This document shows positions 44,878 through 54,290 of a DNA stretch of 64,000 nt, in pieces. Source of the DNA: Flavobacterium sp. 245. GTDB taxonomy: Bacteria > Bacteroidota > Bacteroidia > Flavobacteriales > Flavobacteriaceae. The stretch's first letter is position 1; each line of letters opens with the position of its first letter. Where the stretch lies: contig NZ_SNXB01000004.1 of NCBI RefSeq assembly GCF_004362055.1, positions 248,001 through 312,000 of the forward strand, in the 5' to 3' direction. The position numbers and the translations under genes were made by a program. The notes beneath the pieces were generated by a model, which was not told the DNA's origin, did no database searches, and worked only from the letters and a program-made list of their open reading frames with translations.

Positions 44878-45432
44878 TTAAAATAAGTATAACAAAACAA
44901 CATCTAAATCATTTTCTAATCCTGAATAATTTCTTGCCGAACTAAAATAATAATCTTCAGCGGAACTAACAGTTTTGTCTTTTACAGGATTGTTATGGAT
45001 GTAATCTATTTTTTGCTTAATAAATTTATTGCTGTAAATATGTTCTGCATGGTAGCCATTTTGCCATACTTTATAAGTTTGGTTCTTTTTTAAATGTTCA
45101 CAGGACTTTTGAAAATATTCAAGCATCCATTCTCTTCTGCTTTCAGGTTCATCTATTATAGTTTGTATTATTTTTTTTGATGTAAATTTTTTAAAATCTC
45201 TAATAATATCAGATAACACAAAACCATTCGTTCCTTTGCAAAGCAAATGAATATGGCTGCTCATAATGCAATAAGCATAAATTTCTAAACCTTTATTTTC
45301 CTGACAATACTTTAAAGCACTTATTAAGATGTTTTTCTGATTTAGTCTTGTAAAAATATCTATCCATCCTACAGCAGTTACAGTTATAAAATATGCTTCC
45401 TCAGTTGTTGTTGCTTTGCATTTTGTCGACAC
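44878..45432 (-). CDS. RAYT: REP-associated tyrosine transposase (Y1, IS200-like)
   Basis: A 184-residue Y1 transposase-type protein. It has the HUH motif SSHIHLLCKG (about 58-67) for metal binding, and the catalytic Tyr in KQKIDYIHNNPVK (about 141-153), the signature of RAYT/TnpA-REP proteins. RAYTs are domesticated IS200-like transposases that move REP/REPIN palindromes. The gene is flanked on both sides by REPs: direct copies at 44664-44850 and inverted copies at 45509-45662, the known REP-RAYT-REP arrangement. The frame is complete, so it may be active. It acts on single-stranded DNA. Confidence 0.9.
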   Translation of the reverse strand: MSTKCKATTTEEAYFITVTAVGWIDIFTRLNQKNILISALKYCQENKGLEIYAYCIMSSHIHLLCKGTNGFVLSDIIRDFKKFTSKKIIQTIIDEPESRREWMLEYFQKSCEHLKKNQTYKVWQNGYHAEHIYSNKFIKQKIDYIHNNPVKDKTVSSAEDYYFSSARNYSGLENDLDVVLLYLF

Positions 45433-45508
45433 GTTCTTTTTTCTTACAAAAATAAATAGTATAATAGAAAATTTTACTTTTTTATTTTTGGAATAGTTAA
45501 GGAATTAC

Positions 45509-45662
45509 TGTGTGGGCACAGATTGCAAATCTGCGCTATCGTTGCGGAAATATATATATGCTAAAGGTATTTTTTGCAAAGAGAACTAATCCAAACCAAT
45601 CTTTGTGGGCACGGATTGCAAATCCGCGCTAACGTTTCTGAGATAAATCTGCGCGATCGGGT
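45509..45662. repeat. REP cluster (RAYT-linked family), RAYT 5' side
   Basis: Inverted copies of the REP core at 45509-45545 and 45600-45640, the latter followed by the ATCTGCGCGATCGGG part to 45662. Together with the direct copies on the other side they bracket the RAYT gene. Confidence 0.8.
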
Positions 45663-45730
45663 TCTCTTCGATAACTTAACTGTACGGCATTCTCTTTGAA
45701 AACTGCATCGTAATGTCTGATTTCTTTCAT
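45663..45730 (-). pseudogene. Remnant of an IS3-family transposase orfA
   Basis: On the minus strand an ATG at 45730 opens MKEIRHYDAVFKENAVQLSY and RRE, the typical N-terminus of the IS3/IS150 OrfA helix-turn-helix protein. After 23 residues the sequence passes directly into a REP copy and the frame stops within it. The rest of the transposase is absent. So an insertion sequence once lay here and was cut by a rearrangement or REP insertion. The rest of the 632-base gap (45731-46064) is AT-rich without a recognised signal. Confidence 0.6.
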
Positions 45731-46064
45731 ATTGTTAGTTTAATATCAAAATAATTACAGCTGATTTATACAAATTTCGGTCTTATTGAGGAAATACAGC
45801 TTAAAAAAAGGTCATTTTTACCTCATAGCGCCGATTTACAAACTATCAGTAATCTTCTTCTTGTCTTATTTTATTACAAAAAAAACTTTTTATGGTTACT
45901 TAAGCATCTTGCTTTATTTTATTTTACACAAATGTAAGAAATTACCTCTACTTAACTAAATTAAATCACAACCTTAAGCTTTTCATTATGAAACAATTAA
46001 TCAGGAAAAAATTAGCAACTTCACTAAGCCCTAGAAATGACTTATAACATAAAATCATAACATT

Positions 46065-46544
46065 ATGAAAAAACTATTGATTATTTTAACAATTACAACT
46101 TTTTTCGCATGCGATTCAAAAGATGACAATGATGTTAACAGTTTTTATCTTAATACAGATATTGATTTTTCAGTCTTTAATGCCGATGGAGAAGATCTTT
46201 TAAATCCAGAAACCCCAAATCATTTAGACGAATCCCAAATAAAATTATTTTATGTAGTAAATGGCGTTACTGAGGAATTTTTTGAAGGTAATTTAGACTA
46301 TCCTAAAAATATCAGGATTTTAAAAAAAGGAAAACAATATGTTATTGGAGTAGGTCTGAATCACTCCGAAAATGGTAAATCAATCACCTATATTCAATGG
46401 AACGAAAAAGATACAGATACGATTGAAGCTACTTTTGCTAGAGGCAAAACCTTTATTTATCCTAAAGATGTTTGGCTTAATGGTAAGCTTGTTTCAGAAG
46501 GCACAAAACGTTTCGACAGCCCGTATGTTAGATTAACTAAGTAA
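46065..46544 (+). CDS. Hypothetical lipoprotein
   Basis: A 159-residue lipoprotein (MKKLLIILTITTFFAC, lipobox Cys at 16). The mature part begins DSKDDNDVN and is predicted beta-rich (FYLNTDIDFSVFNADGEDLLNP). Small lipoproteins of this kind with an Asp-rich linker are common on the flavobacterial surface. No family recognised. It is followed by a terminator. Confidence 0.75.
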   Translation: MKKLLIILTITTFFACDSKDDNDVNSFYLNTDIDFSVFNADGEDLLNPETPNHLDESQIKLFYVVNGVTEEFFEGNLDYPKNIRILKKGKQYVIGVGLNHSENGKSITYIQWNEKDTDTIEATFARGKTFIYPKDVWLNGKLVSEGTKRFDSPYVRLTK

Positions 46545-46568
46545 GCTTGATAAATTATGAATTAAAAA

Positions 46569-46596
46569 GAAGTCGCCTATTAGGCGACTTTTCTTT
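46569..46596 (+). terminator. Terminator of the lipoprotein gene
   Basis: AAGTCGCC (46570-46577) pairs with GGCGACTT (46583-46590), followed by T residues. Confidence 0.75.
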
Positions 46597-46693
46597 TACA
46601 AATATCATGTAGTTTTTTTTATATTTAAATAGAGAACAAACTAATTTGTTGACAAAGAAATATTTTTTCTTCAAATCTAAATTGTAAAAAAAA

Positions 46694-46930
46694 TGCCCGC
46701 TCCGCGAAGAATATCTGATGAAACGCTACGCAAATGTCTCTGACTTTGCGTATTTTTTTTCATCTTAAAACCATAATCCTGTCAAAAGTCTCCCGACTTT
46801 TTACGAATTGATCTAAAATAATTATTTTTATAAGCATGAACGAGTTAAAGTCAGAGACTTTGAGACGTCGTTGCTTTGAATAAATTATAGTAAATTGGCG
46901 CAAAGTTAGAGACATTTGCGCAGCGGGGTA
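46694..46930. repeat. Composite inverted repeat
   Basis: The ends CCCGCTCCGCG and GCGCAGCGGGG are inverted. Inside are CGCAAATGTCTCTGACTTTGCG on the left and CGCAAAGTTAGAGACATTTGCG on the right, plus a TCTCCCGACTT segment near 46783. About 237 bases with nested palindromes; no coding potential. Confidence 0.6.
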
Positions 46931-46978
46931 AGTTATGGTTATAACTCAGAGAATTTAACAAAAATGTAGATTTCAACT

Positions 46979-47308
46979 ATGGAAAAGAATTTTTCAACTA
47001 CAATAATCGCTCTTCTATTTATAATTTGTTTTTCATTCACTTCTTGTAAAGAAAAAGACGAAAATAAAATTAAGATTACCGAAAGTCAGGCTTTAAAAAT
47101 TGCTGAACGATATGGTATTACTGGAGATAGTGTAGACATATTTTTTAAAACCTATAGCTACTCAAAAACCAGTCTAGGGTATAAAAAAGGAAAAAGAAAA
47201 CTGTATTACTGGGATATTTCTAAAAAATGTAATCATTGTCCTTTTATACAAATTGATGCGATTACAGGAAATGTGTTTTCTGAGGGTAATTACAACTACG
47301 TATATTAA
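46979..47308 (+). CDS. Hypothetical lipoprotein
   Basis: A 109-residue lipoprotein with signal peptide and lipobox (FTSC, about residue 23). The mature part carries ITESQALKIAERYGITGDS, which resembles a PepSY-like helix start, and ends in DAITGNVFSEGNYNYVY, a PepSY-like strand. A Cys pair (KKCNHCPF) is also present. A single degenerate PepSY domain is possible but not sure. Confidence 0.65.
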   Translation: MEKNFSTTIIALLFIICFSFTSCKEKDENKIKITESQALKIAERYGITGDSVDIFFKTYSYSKTSLGYKKGKRKLYYWDISKKCNHCPFIQIDAITGNVFSEGNYNYVY

Positions 47309-47336
47309 AATATGGAAAATAACAAATCGCATTAAT

Positions 47337-47372
47337 ACTATAGCGCAGATTTGCAATCCATGCCTGCAACAA
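47337..47372. repeat. REP copy (RAYT-linked family)
   Basis: ATAGCGCAGATTTGCAATCC and following bases, an isolated diverged copy of the REP core. The spacer after it (47390-47420) again has the AGCTACAAAAATCATATCGCT-like weak hairpin. Confidence 0.6.
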
Positions 47373-47511
47373 TAAAAATCATCAAATACAAAAGCTACAA
47401 AAATCATATCGCTTTTATTTATATTTACAAAGAACAAATCAATCTATAAGAGCTTTGTTTATAGTTTTAGAACGCATTCTCAAAACCGTAAATCAGTAAA
47501 ATTTAAATGAA

Positions 47512-47868
47512 ATGAAAAATCTCTTCCTATATTTCTCCATATTATTCCTGTTTAGCTTTAGCACTACTTTATTTGCCCAAACACAACTCGAAATGAATCA
47601 GATCGCTATGGATAATTTAAAAAAAGCGGATAATGAACTTAACAAAGTGTACAAGAAACTTGTACAAAAATTAGATGAAAAAGAGAAAAATTTACTGATT
47701 ACAGCGCAGAAAGACTGGATAAAATTTAGAGATTCGAAATGTGATTTTGAAAAACAAGGATCTGAAGGAGGTAGTATTCAGCCATTAGTATATTATACCT
47801 GTCTGGCTGAATGCACCGAAGATCGAATTAAAGATCTAAAAAGAAATTTAGACGATTACAACCGCTAA
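47512..47868 (+). CDS. LprI-type (DUF1311) lysozyme-inhibitor-like secreted protein
   Basis: A 118-residue secreted protein; signal peptide ends LFAQ (about residue 23). The mature part has the DUF1311/LprI pattern: MNQIAMDNLKKADNELNKVYKKLVQKL, LLITAQKDWIKFRDSKCDFE with the conserved Trp and Cys, then YYTCLAECTEDRIKDLK, giving three Cys. Family members bind and inhibit lysozymes in some bacteria. It could protect the cell wall in the periplasm. It is 18 bases before the next gene on the same strand. Confidence 0.88.
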   Translation: MKNLFLYFSILFLFSFSTTLFAQTQLEMNQIAMDNLKKADNELNKVYKKLVQKLDEKEKNLLITAQKDWIKFRDSKCDFEKQGSEGGSIQPLVYYTCLAECTEDRIKDLKRNLDDYNR

Positions 47869-47886
47869 TAAAAATTTAAGTTTATC

Positions 47887-48381
47887 ATGGAAAACTTCGA
47901 CTGGACATCTTTCACCAAAAAAATAGCCATTAAAGCTACAATCGGCGATCTTTATAATGCTTGGACAATTGCAGCAGAATTAGAAAAATGGTTTCTCGAA
48001 AAAGTAGTTTTTTTTAATCCAAATGAAGAACCAATTGGCGAAGACAAAAATACTTCAGAAGGCAATACTTATGAATGGCTTTGGTATTTATACAAAGACG
48101 CAATGAAGGGAAAAATAATGGCTGCCAACGGAAAGGACTACTTACAATTTACATTTGAAGGAACTTGTCTTGTTGATATAAAATTGAGCGAAAGTAATGG
48201 CTATACGATCGTTGAACTCCACCATCATAATATTCCAACTGATGATAGTTCGAAACAAAATATTAGGTTGGGCTGTTCAAACGGCTGGCATTTTTATTTG
48301 ACTAATCTTAAATCGGTTTACGAGGGTGGATTAGATTTACGAAACAAAGACAGCGACTTGAACCCAATGATAAACAACTAA
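47887..48381 (+). CDS. SRPBCC/AHSA1-family protein
   Basis: A 164-residue soluble protein of the START-like SRPBCC fold: FTKKIAIKATIGDLYNAWTIAAELEKWFLEK (about 9-39, the opening strand and helices), a central strand bundle, and the long C-terminal helix LGCSNGWHFYLTNLKSVYEGG (about 128-148). AHSA1-like members bind hydrophobic ligands or modulate Hsp90; the ligand here is not known. It lies 18 bases after the LprI-like gene, suggesting one transcript. Confidence 0.85.
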   Translation: MENFDWTSFTKKIAIKATIGDLYNAWTIAAELEKWFLEKVVFFNPNEEPIGEDKNTSEGNTYEWLWYLYKDAMKGKIMAANGKDYLQFTFEGTCLVDIKLSESNGYTIVELHHHNIPTDDSSKQNIRLGCSNGWHFYLTNLKSVYEGGLDLRNKDSDLNPMINN

Positions 48382-48399
48382 GTTAAATACTATTTCAAA

Positions 48400-48639
48400 A
48401 TGGATTTTATAGCAATACTATCTGGCCGAATTATTCTCGAGTTTTTGGGAGCTTCTGCACGATTTCTGTATTTCAACTTATCAACTTTGCTAAATGACAA
48501 TGATTTTAGAACATTTTCAAGTTTCTGGTCGCCAAGTGTAAGCAACAAGAAAAAAGATGAAAACAGTGAAATGAATCATATGATTGGCGTTTTATTTTTT
48601 GGCGCTTTGATAATGCTATTGATCATCTTTAATGCGTAA
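48400..48639 (+). CDS. Small membrane protein, hypothetical
   Basis: A 79-residue protein with a hydrophobic N-terminal stretch (about 2-28), a polar middle with KKKDEN, and a transmembrane helix near the end (IGVLFFGALIMLLIIF, about 61-77). It starts 18 bases after the SRPBCC gene. No family recognised. Confidence 0.6.
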   Translation: MDFIAILSGRIILEFLGASARFLYFNLSTLLNDNDFRTFSSFWSPSVSNKKKDENSEMNHMIGVLFFGALIMLLIIFNA

Positions 48640-48710
48640 TTGATGAATCGCTTCAAAATAAATCAATCCTAAAAAATATTCTCAAACGACCGTACAACTA
48701 AACCTAACCG

Positions 48711-50177
48711 ATGAACCCAAATAAACTCGTACTATTTCTTACTTTATTATCTATTTTCACTTCTTGTAAAGGCCATGAAAAACAAAAAGACGTTGTAAAA
48801 AGCACTCCTAAAGACACTGTAAAAGATTTCATTATTGGAGATTATATGCTTGTTCCTAAATTGAAGGAAGTTAGAACCTACACTATGGTTGGAGGTGAAA
48901 CTTGGGATGGATATACGTACCAAAAAGACCCAAAAATCGATTACGAAAAAACAACTTTATTGGTACTTGGAAACAGCATTTTGTTTAAAGAGTATTTTCC
49001 CTTTCCGTTTAACTTAGATAAACTAAAGTTGATTTACAGTGATGATATTTGGTCGATCTGCAGAGACGATAATTATATTTACCGCATTTCTTACCGTGTA
49101 ACGCCAGCGCAAATTCATATTGCCGACTACAAGCCGCTAAATGATTTTATCTATAAAGCAAAAAGCGGCGAACTCTTTTTTCTGGATATAGAAACGTACA
49201 AGCTTAATCCTGTGAAATTAAATATCGATGAAAACTCGATTAAGCATTTAGCCGGAAATTATTATGCTGACAAAAACGGTCTTTACTTTTTTGGTGCGCA
49301 TGCTAAGAAAAACGCAAAAAGCAATGAAAGAGATTATATTGATAAATCAGAAAAAATAATTGATGCAAAAAAAGTTGTTCCCAAAATTTCAAAAAATTAT
49401 ATCATTTTTAATAATCAAGTTTTTGCAATAGCTGACAGGGAAATAAAAAAGTTAGACATCGATCCTAAAAAATTAATTGAAATACATTTCACTAACAGAC
49501 AGTCGTTAATTACTGATGGAAAAAACATTTATACCAATGCAAATTATGGCTATAGCGGCCAAAACGGAAAAGGAGTTTTCGGCATGTGGTTTCCTGTATT
49601 GTTTTCGGGAAGTAATCTGCAAAAAATATATTCGCGATCGCTTCCTTTTGTAAAGGAAAACAATTCGGTTGTTTTTAATAAACGTAATCCTAAAGAATCA
49701 ATGGATTTGGTTGCGGTAATCAACAACGAGAATTACATTTTGACAAATAAAAAGAAAACAAAAATAGGCCAACCATTATTCTATCATTCTGAAACCAAAA
49801 CCAATAAAGCTTTTGATGACAAATATCTAAAAATCTACAAGAATCAATTTATTCAATATAAAAATGTACTGTATTTTAATGGAATGCCTGTTGAAACTTC
49901 AAAATTGGATCTGAAAAATCTTCGAGAAATCGAAAATTCAAATTACCTCACAGACGGGAAATCCATACTTTATATTGGTGGTGTTACAGGATTAAGTTTG
50001 AAAAAAAAGAATGAAATAGAATTTGCCGTTTTTGATGACAGAATTATAGAAAATGTCTTTACTAGCAAACTGAAAATGATAAATCCTGATTTGCTTTCGG
50101 ACGGAACTATTATTCTAAACAGAGAACAAAAAATAGCAATAAAAGATCTGAATTTAAATGTAAAAATTGTAGAATAA
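48711..50177 (+). CDS. DKNYY-type repeat lipoprotein
   Basis: A 488-residue lipoprotein (lipobox FTSC at about residue 19). It contains scattered DKNxxYF-like units (YYADKNGLYFFG near 184-195; DGKNIYTN; YILTNKKK) that are typical of the DKNYY family, a group of beta-propeller or repeat proteins on the bacterial surface. Likely surface-anchored in the outer membrane, function unknown. The 258 bases after it hold a TACTTTTG box at 50332-50339, 97 bases before the next gene, and nothing else clear. Confidence 0.75.
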   Translation: MNPNKLVLFLTLLSIFTSCKGHEKQKDVVKSTPKDTVKDFIIGDYMLVPKLKEVRTYTMVGGETWDGYTYQKDPKIDYEKTTLLVLGNSILFKEYFPFPFNLDKLKLIYSDDIWSICRDDNYIYRISYRVTPAQIHIADYKPLNDFIYKAKSGELFFLDIETYKLNPVKLNIDENSIKHLAGNYYADKNGLYFFGAHAKKNAKSNERDYIDKSEKIIDAKKVVPKISKNYIIFNNQVFAIADREIKKLDIDPKKLIEIHFTNRQSLITDGKNIYTNANYGYSGQNGKGVFGMWFPVLFSGSNLQKIYSRSLPFVKENNSVVFNKRNPKESMDLVAVINNENYILTNKKKTKIGQPLFYHSETKTNKAFDDKYLKIYKNQFIQYKNVLYFNGMPVETSKLDLKNLREIENSNYLTDGKSILYIGGVTGLSLKKKNEIEFAVFDDRIIENVFTSKLKMINPDLLSDGTIILNREQKIAIKDLNLNVKIVE

Positions 50178-50435
50178 GTATTCTTGAAAACTTTAGTCCG
50201 TTTGCCTCGAAGCAATGTGAGCCTATAGTTCGTAAAGTATTTATTTTGATTTAATTTCTAGTTCCCTCTCAACAAAAAAATTCGGTTAAATATTTTAAAT
50301 CTTCTCTAATCCAATATCAGAAACTTTTTCTTACTTTTGGAATTATACAAACCACATTTTCAATACTATACAAAACCTTAAAATTGTATATTAAAGAATC
50401 TTTTATAATTCTAGAAACACCAAAAAAAGCAAAAT

Positions 50436-52346
50436 ATGATTAGAAAATCCGTTTTATCCGTTTTAGTTGTTTTGGCAACACTCTTTATTTCCTGCAAACA
50501 GGAACCAAAAGAAACTCCTGCCCCATTAATTGATGTGAAGACTTTTTTCAAAAATGGAGAAAAAAGCACTTTCCGAATTTCGCCCGATGGCAATTATTTT
50601 AGTTATCGTGCCGATTATAAAGGAAAAACCAACATTTTTGTTCAAAAAGTGGGCGAAGAAAAATCAGTTCGTGTTACCAATGACACTTTGAGAAGTATTT
50701 TCAATTATTTCTGGAAAGGCGACAGAATTGTTTATGCTCAGGACATTGGCGGAGATGAAAATTTTCAGCTTTTTTCGGTTAAAGCCGACGGAACAGATTT
50801 AAAAAAATTAACTCCTTTTCCTGGCGTAAGAAGCGATATTACTGATGCTTTGCTTGACATTAAAGGAAAAGAAAAAGAGTTGATTGTACAGATCAACAAA
50901 AGGGTAAAAGAATATTTTGACCCGTATCTTTTAAATGTCGAAACGGGAACTTTGACACTCCTTTATGACAACAAAGAAAACTACGACGGCTGGGTTACCG
51001 ACAATAATGGTGTTATTCGCCTTGCGTCAAAAACAGATGGTGTAAACATTACATGGAATTATAGAAATTCAGATAAAGAACCTTTTACACCTTTGATCAC
51101 GACGACTTTCAAAGATATTTTTACGCCTTCGTCTTTTGATAAAAACAATAAGAATATTTATGCACTCAGCAATGTCGGAAAGGACAAAGTGGTTTTGGTT
51201 GAATATGATCCTGTTGGCAAAAAAAATGTAAAAGAACTTTTTGCTGACAGCAAATACGATTTAGACGGCATTACCTACGACAGAAAAAAACAAACTTTGG
51301 TTTCTGTTGATTGGGAAGGAGAAAAACAAGAAAAACATTTCTTTGATAAGGATTGGGAAGGAATCAACAATAATCTGAAAAAACAAATTGAAGGCTACGA
51401 AACCGAAATTGTAAGTTATGATGATGCTCGAACTAAAGCTATTGTTTGGGCTGGAAATGACAGAACTCCAGGGAAATTTTATTTGTATGATTTTAAATCA
51501 ACTGAAATTAAAGAGGTTGCTGATCCATATCCTTGGATTAAGGAAAATCAAATGAGCCATATTAAACCTATTACGTATAAATCAAGAGACGGTTTAGAAA
51601 TTCATGGTTACCTAACGCTGCCGCTTGGCATTGAACCAAAAAATCTGCCCGTAATTATCAATCCACATGGCGGACCTTGGGCAAGAGACGGCTGGTATTA
51701 CAATCCGGAAGTTCAGTTTTTAGCCAATCGCGGTTATGCTGTTTTACAAATGAATTACAGAGGAAGTACGGGCTACGGAAAGAAATTTTGGCAGTTAAGT
51801 TTCAAACAATGGGGAAAAACCATGCAAGACGATGTTACAGATGGTGTTGAATGGCTTAAAAAAGAAGGTATCGCCGATGAAAAACGAATTGCTATTTACG
51901 GTGGCAGTTATGGCGGTTATGCCACTCTTGCCGGAATTACCTTTACTCCCGATTTATATGCTGCTGCGGTAGATTATGTGGGAGTTAGTAATTTGTTTAC
52001 TTTCATGAATACGATTCCGCCTTACTGGACACCTTACTTGGATCAGTTTCATGAAATGGTGGGCGATCCTAAAAAAGACAGTTTACTGCTTGCATCTGCA
52101 TCGCCTGCATTGCACGCTGACAAAATTAAAACACCATTGTTTATAGCGCAGGGCGCAAACGATCCAAGAGTCAACAAAGCAGAAAGCGACCAAATGGTTG
52201 AAGCGCTGAAAAAAAGAGGCGTTGTGATAGAATATATGGTTAAAAATGATGAAGGACATGGTTTCAGAAATCAGAATAACCGTTTTGATTTTTATTCGGC
52301 TATGGAGAAATTCCTTGGTAAACATTTAAAACAAAACAGCAAATAG
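50436..52346 (+). CDS. S9 family serine peptidase (prolyl oligopeptidase / acylaminoacyl peptidase type)
   Basis: A 636-residue lipoprotein peptidase (lipobox FISC at about residue 20). The N-terminal part (about 30-360) is a WD40/beta-propeller that gates access. The C-terminal alpha/beta-hydrolase domain contains the Ser nucleophile in YGGSYGGYAT (about 488-497), Asp in ANDPRV (about 573-578) and His in DEGHGF (about 605-610). It should cleave short peptides in the periplasm or outside the outer membrane, for nutrient use. A bidirectional terminator follows. Confidence 0.93.
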   Translation: MIRKSVLSVLVVLATLFISCKQEPKETPAPLIDVKTFFKNGEKSTFRISPDGNYFSYRADYKGKTNIFVQKVGEEKSVRVTNDTLRSIFNYFWKGDRIVYAQDIGGDENFQLFSVKADGTDLKKLTPFPGVRSDITDALLDIKGKEKELIVQINKRVKEYFDPYLLNVETGTLTLLYDNKENYDGWVTDNNGVIRLASKTDGVNITWNYRNSDKEPFTPLITTTFKDIFTPSSFDKNNKNIYALSNVGKDKVVLVEYDPVGKKNVKELFADSKYDLDGITYDRKKQTLVSVDWEGEKQEKHFFDKDWEGINNNLKKQIEGYETEIVSYDDARTKAIVWAGNDRTPGKFYLYDFKSTEIKEVADPYPWIKENQMSHIKPITYKSRDGLEIHGYLTLPLGIEPKNLPVIINPHGGPWARDGWYYNPEVQFLANRGYAVLQMNYRGSTGYGKKFWQLSFKQWGKTMQDDVTDGVEWLKKEGIADEKRIAIYGGSYGGYATLAGITFTPDLYAAAVDYVGVSNLFTFMNTIPPYWTPYLDQFHEMVGDPKKDSLLLASASPALHADKIKTPLFIAQGANDPRVNKAESDQMVEALKKRGVVIEYMVKNDEGHGFRNQNNRFDFYSAMEKFLGKHLKQNSK

Positions 52347-52372
52347 TTTTAAAAACTAAGTTTATATAAAAC

Positions 52373-52409
52373 AAAAAGCTGCAAGTGTATTTCTTGCAGC
52401 TTTTTTATT
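52373..52409. terminator. Bidirectional terminator
   Basis: A 13-bp stem (AAAAAGCTGCAAG at 52373-52385 with 52393-52405) with T/A runs, between convergent genes. Confidence 0.88.
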
Positions 52410-52434
52410 TCATAAACATTACATCAAAATTCTT

Positions 52435-53451
52435 TTATTTTGGCGCAAATCGATTATGGTCGTACATTTTTTTCTCTGCAATGTGCTGTATCACAAGATT
52501 CTTGATTTGATCTTCATTTAAACTTTGCGTGTATTTTTTAGCAACAACAATCTCTAACCTTTTTAATTCATCTTGTGACAAATTCTCAAAATAAGAAAGT
52601 ATTACATCTTTATCTTCAAGATCGTTAATATCAATATTAGGAACTACTTCCGGCGCTGGCGCTGCCTCCTTCTTTCTGTTCAAAATAGTACTTTTCTCTA
52701 TTTTTTCAGTTCCATTTTGAGATGAAATTTTAGCATTAGAATTTCCCTGAGAAATACTCAAATCAATCGTTTTTTCAGGCTCTCTGGAAACTGGTAAAGC
52801 AGCATAATCCATTTGAGAAGCTTCCTTCAAAATATAGCCTAAAACAGCTGCCGTAAAAGCTTTCAGCAAAAATGTTAGTACTTCACTACCTGTAATAGAT
52901 ACAACTGCAAATGCAGAAAATACACCCAGTAATATTAATGAAAAACCCAAAACCTGGAAAAATTTCTTTAAAATAATATCAATTTTTAGGATACGAATTC
53001 CCAATAAAATGTTAACAATTATCAATCCAATATTAGAAAAAACCAGCACTAAGGCACTTGAAATAGAGATTGAAGCAAAAGACATTAAGGAATTAATATC
53101 TTGCTCCCCTTCAAGAGATAAATATAGCTGTACCGATTTAAATACAACTAAGACCACTGAATAAAGTCCGATTAATAAGAATACCAAAGAAACATTTATC
53201 AATGAATCTGCTTTTTTATATTTTAGAATTCTATTTAGAAAAAGTTTAAAAACGATCAGAATTCCCATCCAAACCAAAGTGCTTACAAGGGATAAACTAT
53301 TTGCTGTAAGACCATGAAACCATGTTTTATCAACATAAAAAAATAGTTTATAAACTCCAAAGAGAATTGTAAAACCAGCATAAATAAAGGCTATTAATGC
53401 GGTAATGTTGTAGAATTTCGGTAAACTGGTTTCTGTAGTAGAGTTGCTCAT
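52435..53451 (-). CDS. Polytopic membrane protein, hypothetical
   Basis: A 338-residue protein. Six or so transmembrane helices occupy about residues 13-205. The C-terminal third is soluble: a Ser/Lys-rich linker (about 220-265), and then an acidic segment DLEDKDVILSYFENLSQDELKRLEIVVAKKY that looks like a short helical regulatory domain. No family recognised. It is transcribed alone toward the S9 terminator. The preceding 266-base gap is AT-rich; no clear minus-7 box was seen. Confidence 0.7.
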   Translation of the reverse strand: MSNSTTETSLPKFYNITALIAFIYAGFTILFGVYKLFFYVDKTWFHGLTANSLSLVSTLVWMGILIVFKLFLNRILKYKKADSLINVSLVFLLIGLYSVVLVVFKSVQLYLSLEGEQDINSLMSFASISISSALVLVFSNIGLIIVNILLGIRILKIDIILKKFFQVLGFSLILLGVFSAFAVVSITGSEVLTFLLKAFTAAVLGYILKEASQMDYAALPVSREPEKTIDLSISQGNSNAKISSQNGTEKIEKSTILNRKKEAAPAPEVVPNIDINDLEDKDVILSYFENLSQDELKRLEIVVAKKYTQSLNEDQIKNLVIQHIAEKKMYDHNRFAPK

Positions 53452-53717
53452 AAAAAGTAGTGATTTCTTAATTGGTGATTTGGTTGATGTTAATTGAACT
53501 GTGCTTTTTTATTTAATACAAATCATTGTTTTTAATACATTATATTTACAAAATAGCATACTACTTAATCAACATATATGCCAAAATCATAAAAATAAAG
53601 CACTATCTTAGTTAATATAAGTAAACACATTTCAAACCAAAAATATATAAATTTTAATTACAAATCATCAGAAGATTTTTACTTATTTTTATTTTTCATT
53701 ATATCTAAACCAAACTT

Positions 53718-54146
53718 ATGAAACAGCTAATCATTGCTCTATTTTTAATTTCAAACCTAACATTATTGGCACAAACTAGTCAGTTTGCAGGCAATTACAA
53801 CAGAATACTTTCTGATGGAGAAAAACATAAAATCGAATACACTTTGACTTTAAATCCAGATGGTACATTTGTATTTCATTCGCATTCAAAATTACAAGGC
53901 GGAGTTCCCGCAGAAACAGACCAATACGGAAAAGGAAAATGGAGCGCAAAAGGTGATTTAATAACGTTTTATTCGAATAAACAAGAAGATTTTGATGAAA
54001 AATACACTTTAGATTTTAATAAATCAACCGCAAGATTTATAACTAAAAATCCGAGAGATAAAAGCGATAAAATCGTTAAAACAAAACTTCAATTTTTAGA
54101 ATCAGAAATTTTTTGGATGAGCAGAATTGATATTTTTAAAGAATAG
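53718..54146 (+). CDS. Secreted lipocalin-like protein, hypothetical
   Basis: A 142-residue protein with a signal peptide (ending LLAQ, about residue 19). The sequence has alternating beta strands: FAGNYNRILSDGEKHKIEYTLTLNPDGTFVFHSHS, then GKGKWSAKGDLITFYSNK, a pattern of lipocalin-like and DUF domains that test for a folded small barrel. It is probably periplasmic or extracellular. It ends in a terminator. Confidence 0.7.
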   Translation: MKQLIIALFLISNLTLLAQTSQFAGNYNRILSDGEKHKIEYTLTLNPDGTFVFHSHSKLQGGVPAETDQYGKGKWSAKGDLITFYSNKQEDFDEKYTLDFNKSTARFITKNPRDKSDKIVKTKLQFLESEIFWMSRIDIFKE

Positions 54147-54173
54147 CACAATTTTAATTTTTCACATAAAACT

Positions 54174-54212
54174 AAAAAGCTGCGAGAAAATGTTTTTGCA
54201 GCTTTTTGTTTT
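54174..54212 (+). terminator. Terminator
   Basis: AAAAAGCTGC (54174-54183) pairs with GCAGCTTTTT (54198-54207). Confidence 0.78.
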
Positions 54213-54290
54213 TTATCAATAGAAAAATGAATCTTTGTAGAGATGGACTAAAAACTATCAAACTATTAAATTGAAAACCGAAAGGCTAAT

